64,000 nt of DNA from CBDDBH01 sp965225625 (GTDB lineage: Bacteria; Pseudomonadota; Gammaproteobacteria; JADZEE01). Positions 60,116-64,000 of this stretch are shown here, piece by piece. Under the pieces are notes generated by a model, which searched no databases, was not told the DNA's origin, and saw nothing but the letters and a program-made list of their open reading frames with translations. Each line of letters begins with the position of its first letter. Within the stretch, counting starts at the first letter, position 1. Made by a program: the position numbers and the translations under genes. The stretch covers positions 62,001 to 126,000 of the forward strand of contig CBDDBH010000027.1 in the NCBI GenBank assembly GCA_965225625.1. The letters run 5' to 3'.

Positions 60116-61348
60116 ATGATTAAATCATCGCTGTGCACAGCCGGCGCGATTTGCTTTTACATTGGTGTGAGCATCGCCGCTTTGGCCGCCGAACCGCCAC
60201 AACAGGTTACGCCGGAGATGGCCAGACAAGCCCTTGGCCGACTGTTTGCACCGTTTCCGCCCGAGAGCCAGGTGCCCACCGGCTTCCAGCGCCACGAGCC
60301 GGTGAAAAGCGTTAATCCTCGCGATCCCTCGATCCCGCGTGTAGCGTTGTCGAAAACGGAAAAACTGAAGCTCGGCCACGAAGTCGAAGTGCCGGAGTGG
60401 CCGGACTATCCGGGCGCTTATTATATTCAGCGGCTGACCGACAACACGTGGTGGGTTTACGCCGACCTATATGCGATGACCTTGTACGTCGGTGAAAAAG
60501 AGGCACTGATTATCGACATGCCCGAGTTCATCGTAATGGATGAACTGGCGGAGAACGTCGAGGATATTCTCAAGGGCAGGCCGATTACGACCCTGGTCTA
60601 CAGCCACCCGCATCCGGATCATGTCGGCAAGGCCGATGAGTTTGTCGCCTATCAGGCGAACAAAGGTATCGAGGTTCGAGTCATCGGCTCAACAGCGACT
60701 GCGCGGGAGATCAGGGATTACCGAATGCCCATTCCGCTGCCCACGGAAACGCTGCTGGTGGGTCGCCAGACTTTTCAGTTCGATGGTAAGCCGTTTATCT
60801 ACAATACGCCCACGACCTGGGCGCACACCGGTGCCGATGCTTATACCATCACCCCGGACGGTGTCGCTCACGTCGTTGACATGTTCTACGGAAATCGCCT
60901 GCCGCTGCACGATTACTCCGGGGTGCAGAACATGAAAGGCTGGATCATTTTTCTTCGCCACCTCGCAGGGGAACAATGGAAGTTCGCCAATATCGGACAC
61001 GTCAACGTAGCTTCACGCCCCGGCATCATGCGCAGCCTGCAATACACCAAGGATCTCTACGACGCCTGGTTTGAAGTGGCGCCCAAGTATTGGAACCGCG
61101 ATTTTTTCCCCCATGCGGAGGTGGGCGAGAGTTATGTGGCGACTTTCCTGCGTAACCTATTCGACAAGATCTCCTTTGAGGTGGCCTTGAAGTTGAAACC
61201 GAAATACGGCCATCTTCCGCACTGGACACTGTCGCACGATCACGCCATGAAAGTGCAGTGGGATCTTTTTTTGAACTACTCGTTTCTCGACCGTCCTGAT
61301 ATTCGGCCGGACTTTACGCCGATTAAGCCAAGCAAAGTAAATCACTAA
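60116..61348 (+). CDS. Exported metallo-beta-lactamase-fold hydrolase
   Basis: A 410-residue MBL-fold protein. Seen: signal peptide MIKSSLCTAGAICFYIG...AALAAEPP at residues 1-23, the metal motif YSHPHPDHVGKA (HxHxDH), EFIVMDEL, a later HTGADAYTI region with further His, and a C-terminal tail rich in aromatic residues. Likely periplasmic; alkyl- or aryl-sulfatase, lactonase and quorum-quenching-type enzymes share the fold. Starts at ATG 60116; an in-frame Met at 60089 would disrupt the signal peptide. Follows the LLM gene closely. Confidence 0.89.
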   Translation: MIKSSLCTAGAICFYIGVSIAALAAEPPQQVTPEMARQALGRLFAPFPPESQVPTGFQRHEPVKSVNPRDPSIPRVALSKTEKLKLGHEVEVPEWPDYPGAYYIQRLTDNTWWVYADLYAMTLYVGEKEALIIDMPEFIVMDELAENVEDILKGRPITTLVYSHPHPDHVGKADEFVAYQANKGIEVRVIGSTATAREIRDYRMPIPLPTETLLVGRQTFQFDGKPFIYNTPTTWAHTGADAYTITPDGVAHVVDMFYGNRLPLHDYSGVQNMKGWIIFLRHLAGEQWKFANIGHVNVASRPGIMRSLQYTKDLYDAWFEVAPKYWNRDFFPHAEVGESYVATFLRNLFDKISFEVALKLKPKYGHLPHWTLSHDHAMKVQWDLFLNYSFLDRPDIRPDFTPIKPSKVNH

Positions 61349-61484
61349 AGTAGTCCCCCGACGCTACGAGGGACATGTTACGCAACCCACCTGTAAGCAC
61401 TTCGCTAACGCGCCTCGCACGCCGTCACCACTACATCGGTATTTCGCCGGACTGTTATCGCCGTAACGTTGGAGCCCACGCCAT

Positions 61485-61520
61485 AAAAAAGGCCGCAGCG
61501 CCAATGGCGCCGCAGCCTTT
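61485..61520 (-). terminator. Terminator after TonB receptor 2
   Basis: On the minus strand, after the receptor stop, an imperfect hairpin (AAAGGCTGCGGCGCC with GGCGCTGCGGCC type arms, two mismatches) is followed by TTTTTT. This is the arrangement of a Rho-independent terminator. It lies 37 bp beyond the stop codon. Confidence 0.6.
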
Positions 61521-61556
61521 CAGGTGTTGCTTTAACTAAGTACTACCCGAGCAGCG

Positions 61557-63922
61557 TTACTCGCCCCAGGTGTAGCGGACCGTGCCGTATACCGAACGCG
61601 GCCGGTTTACGGTCTTCAGCGCGGTCGAGGAGGTCCCCGAGAACGCCGCGCCGCCGGCATAGACGTCGTCCAGCAGGTTGGTCACGCCCAGCACGACTTC
61701 CCACTGATCGCCAGGATGCCGATAGGTCATGCTCCCATTAACTTTGCTGTAGGCGTCCTGATGGGTGATGGGGTCGTTCTCGATGCGCAAATGCAGCTCA
61801 TCGGAATAGGTCCAATCAACACGGCTGTAGAGCTCACCGCCGTTGGGCAGCGGATATTGATGAGAGACGCCGAGGTTCCAATTCCACTCCGGTGTGTACG
61901 GCAAGTCGTTGTCGGTCGTGATCAGGAACGGGACCGAGAACGCGCTGCCGCCGAGGATCTCGTCAATCTCGTCGTCCAGATAACCAAGTGTCAAGTCGAA
62001 CCGGAGGTTGTCGGTGACCAGCCATTGTCCCTCGAACTCCACCCCGAAGATGGTTGCCGCGGCCAGATTGACGATGCCCGCCGTTAACAGCGCCGGATCG
62101 GTCGTGTCCGGCACGGCAAGAGACTGGTATTCAGTGTAATCGGTGTTGAAGATGGCTATGTTGGCGCGGACGCGATTGTCCATCCAGGTCGACTTGATGC
62201 CGCCTTCGATAACCTCCACGAACTCCGGATCGTAGGTCGGGATGGTCACCGGGGAGCCGAGTACCCGCGGCGGGAAACCGCCGTCGCGAAATCCTTCCGA
62301 GTAGGTCGCGTAGATCATAATGTCGTCGGTGATATCGACGGCGAGCGACACCAACGGTGTCCACTCGCTTGCTTTCTGCTCACCGAACAGGCGGGTGCCC
62401 GATACCGGACTGGTCAGGCCCATGGCCGTGAAGTCCTCGGGAGCGGCGATCTGCAACGAGAACCGCTTCTCGTCATCGGTGAAGCGCAGCCCGCCAGTCA
62501 GGTGGAACCGATCCATGAAGTGGATGGTCCCCTGACCGAACCACGCAATCGAGTCGTTCGACGGTTTACGAGAGTCCGTAAAGAAGAACGCATTGGGCTG
62601 CATAAATATGGCCGTGGAGATGGTGCGCACCAGGGTGACGTTTTCCTCGCCAATCTCGTGGAAAAGATAAATACCCGTCACCCAGTCGAAAGCGTCGTTG
62701 AAGTTGGAGCCGGTGAGCTGCAGTTCCTCCGACCACTGTTTGTTGTCAAAATTTTCGTTGAAGTTTTGGAAAATGATATGCGGTGAGGCGTCCAGGTCGT
62801 TGTTGAACTCGCCCTCAAAGGCGCGGTAGGACGTGATCGAGCGCAGTTCACCGAATGGCAGCTCCCAGGCTGTGTCGAGCGCGAAGCCTACGGTGTCGAG
62901 TATGTTATCGGGCTCGATGAAATTGCCCGCCCGGTCGGTCCAACGCGCGTTGCTCGCGAATTTGCCCAGGATATCGACGGGACCGAAGCAGTTCGGATTA
63001 GTGTTCTGCCCGGCGATAGTCGCGCAGGCCGGGTCGCCACAGAGACGCCGCCCGGTCCCAGGGCCGCGACCGGCGGTGGCAGGGGCCCGACGCCGTTGAA
63101 GGCACGGGCGTCAATGTTGCCGGGGCCCTGAAAGTCGGGAAACGTCTTCACCAGATAAAACGCCGACGGTGCCTCGTGCTCCTCGCTGTAGTCGGCCCAA
63201 ACGTCAATGGTCAACGTCTCGGTGGGTTCCCACCGTATTTGGCCGCGTAGGCCCCATACGTCTTCTTCGCCGAGTTGCAGGTCGTCATATTGGACCGCGT
63301 CGACATAGCCATCGCGCTTACGAACGAAGCCCGAACCGCGAATGAACAGGTTGTCGGTGATTGGCATGTTGCCGCTGACTTTGGCTTCGTACCAGTTGTC
63401 TTCGCCGACCGTGAATGCCGCATTCAGTTCCTTGGCATCATGCGGCTTCTTGCTGATGATGTTGATTGCGCCGCCAATAGTGTTACGCCCAAACAAGGTG
63501 CCTTGCGGACCGCGTAGAACTTCAACCCGTTCTACGTCCAACAGATCCAGCAGACTTCCGGTTGTGCGCGCGATGTATACGCCGTCCAGGTACATGCCAA
63601 CCCCCGGATCGGAGGTTATGAGAAAGTCGTTCTGGCCAATGCCGCGGATGAAGACATTGGGCGTCGAACTGGAACCGCTGAAGCTCGAACCTGTCTCGAT
63701 ATTGACGTTGGGCGCCGCGTTGGCGATGTGGGTGACGTCGAGAGCGCCGCGAATGTTCAGTTCGTCACCGGTAAAAGCGGTAACCGCCACCGGCGTATCC
63801 TGCAGGCTTTCCTCGATTTTTCGCGCCGTGACCACGACTTCCTCTATCGCAAGTTGGGCGATTGCGCCCTGGCTGAATAACGCGGCAGCAAATATGCCAA
63901 TTGTGTACTTGACAGTCTTCAT
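61557..63922 (-). pseudogene. TonB-dependent receptor 2, frameshifted
   Basis: A receptor of about 788 codons split by one missing base. The N-terminal part from ATG 63922 (GGGGGAG upstream) has signal MKTVKYTIGIFAAALFS, TonB-box-like IEEVVVTARKIEE, and plug VLRGPQGTLFGRNTIGGAINI; it runs to GPLPPPVAALGPGG and then diverges. Near 63046-63056 (a GGGCGG run) the frame changes; restoring one base continues as RLCGDPACATIAGQNTN and so on into the C-terminal barrel, which ends PRSVYGTVRYTWGE. Everything else is intact, so it is recent decay, phase variation or a sequencing error. Confidence 0.87.
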
Positions 63923-64000
63923 CCAGATTTCTCCCCCACAGCTCAATTGAACGAATGCGTTCCCTATAAATTCATTCACTTACGCATTGTTAACAATGTC

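Noticed and set aside
1..64000. tRNA and rRNA genes.
   Set aside because: I saw no cloverleaf or conserved rRNA sequence. A dedicated covariance-model scan would be needed to be certain.

Overview
This 64-kb window looks like a chromosomal catabolic region of an aerobic Gram-negative proteobacterium, probably a marine or soil gammaproteobacterium. The evidence is two TonB-dependent receptor genes, an outer-membrane porin, a tripartite TRAP transporter, an HAE3-type RND exporter, Fur-box-like sites, Shine-Dalgarno-led operons and many oxygenases. I see no rRNA, tRNA, CRISPR array, phage module or transposase. The lineage call is inference; nothing here fixes a genus.

Layout. 0-11.4 kb: end of a COG0523 GTPase gene, a TauE/SafE-type permease, a VanA-like Rieske oxygenase, an RND exporter, then an operon of nitrilase, reductive-dehalogenase-like Fe-S protein (copy 1) and acyl-CoA-dehydrogenase-fold monooxygenase. 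An iron-box-preceded porin and a two-subunit Rieske dioxygenase follow. 11.5-20 kb: a TRAP transporter, a frameshifted GFA gene, a luciferase-like (LLM) flavin oxidoreductase and a HyuA/HyuB hydantoinase pair. 20-32.2 kb: a separate block with visibly lower GC in parts, carrying four methyltransferases, a GT4 glycosyltransferase, an asparagine synthetase, a radical SAM/SPASM protein, a flippase-like membrane protein, a hexapeptide acyltransferase, a small YLDPGTGS protein and a membrane sulfatase-like protein. It resembles a surface-glycan or modified-lipid locus set into the catabolic region. 32.2-45.6 kb: an M20 peptidase, two more LLM oxidoreductases, GFA, YdhR-like, alpha/beta-hydrolase, polysaccharide-deacetylase-fold and bicupin proteins, a three-gene operon (TPP enzyme, Rieske oxygenase, Tat-exported FAD amine oxidase) and a sulfotransferase. 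45.8-48 kb: a REC-GGDEF-EAL-REC regulator. 48.1-64 kb: reductive-dehalogenase-like copy 2, a collapsed multicomponent monooxygenase remnant, a Gfo/Idh/MocA oxidoreductase without a normal start codon, a Rieske alpha/beta pair, an MFS-aldo/keto reductase-TIGR04076 operon, a TonB receptor, a TetR regulator, a fourth LLM oxidoreductase, a metallo-beta-lactamase-fold hydrolase and a second, frameshifted TonB receptor.

Working together: outer-membrane uptake (porin, TonB receptors), inner-membrane uptake or efflux (TRAP, MFS, RND), ring or side-chain oxidation (four Rieske alpha subunits, four LLM proteins, one HsaA-like monooxygenase) and hydrolysis (nitrilase, HyuAB, M20, alpha/beta hydrolase) suggest breakdown of nitrogen-containing or halogenated aromatic or polycyclic compounds. 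The substrates cannot be read from sequence.

The most unusual items are: the two short, cytosolic-looking RdhA-family proteins inside an aerobic oxygenase region; a 109-residue ORF that appears to join the N-terminus of a TmoA-type alpha subunit to the C-terminus of a TmoE-type beta subunit; an alpha/beta hydrolase with His at the nucleophile position and no visible catalytic His; and a dispersed palindromic repeat family, one copy of which has been split by a nested 283-bp inverted-repeat element.
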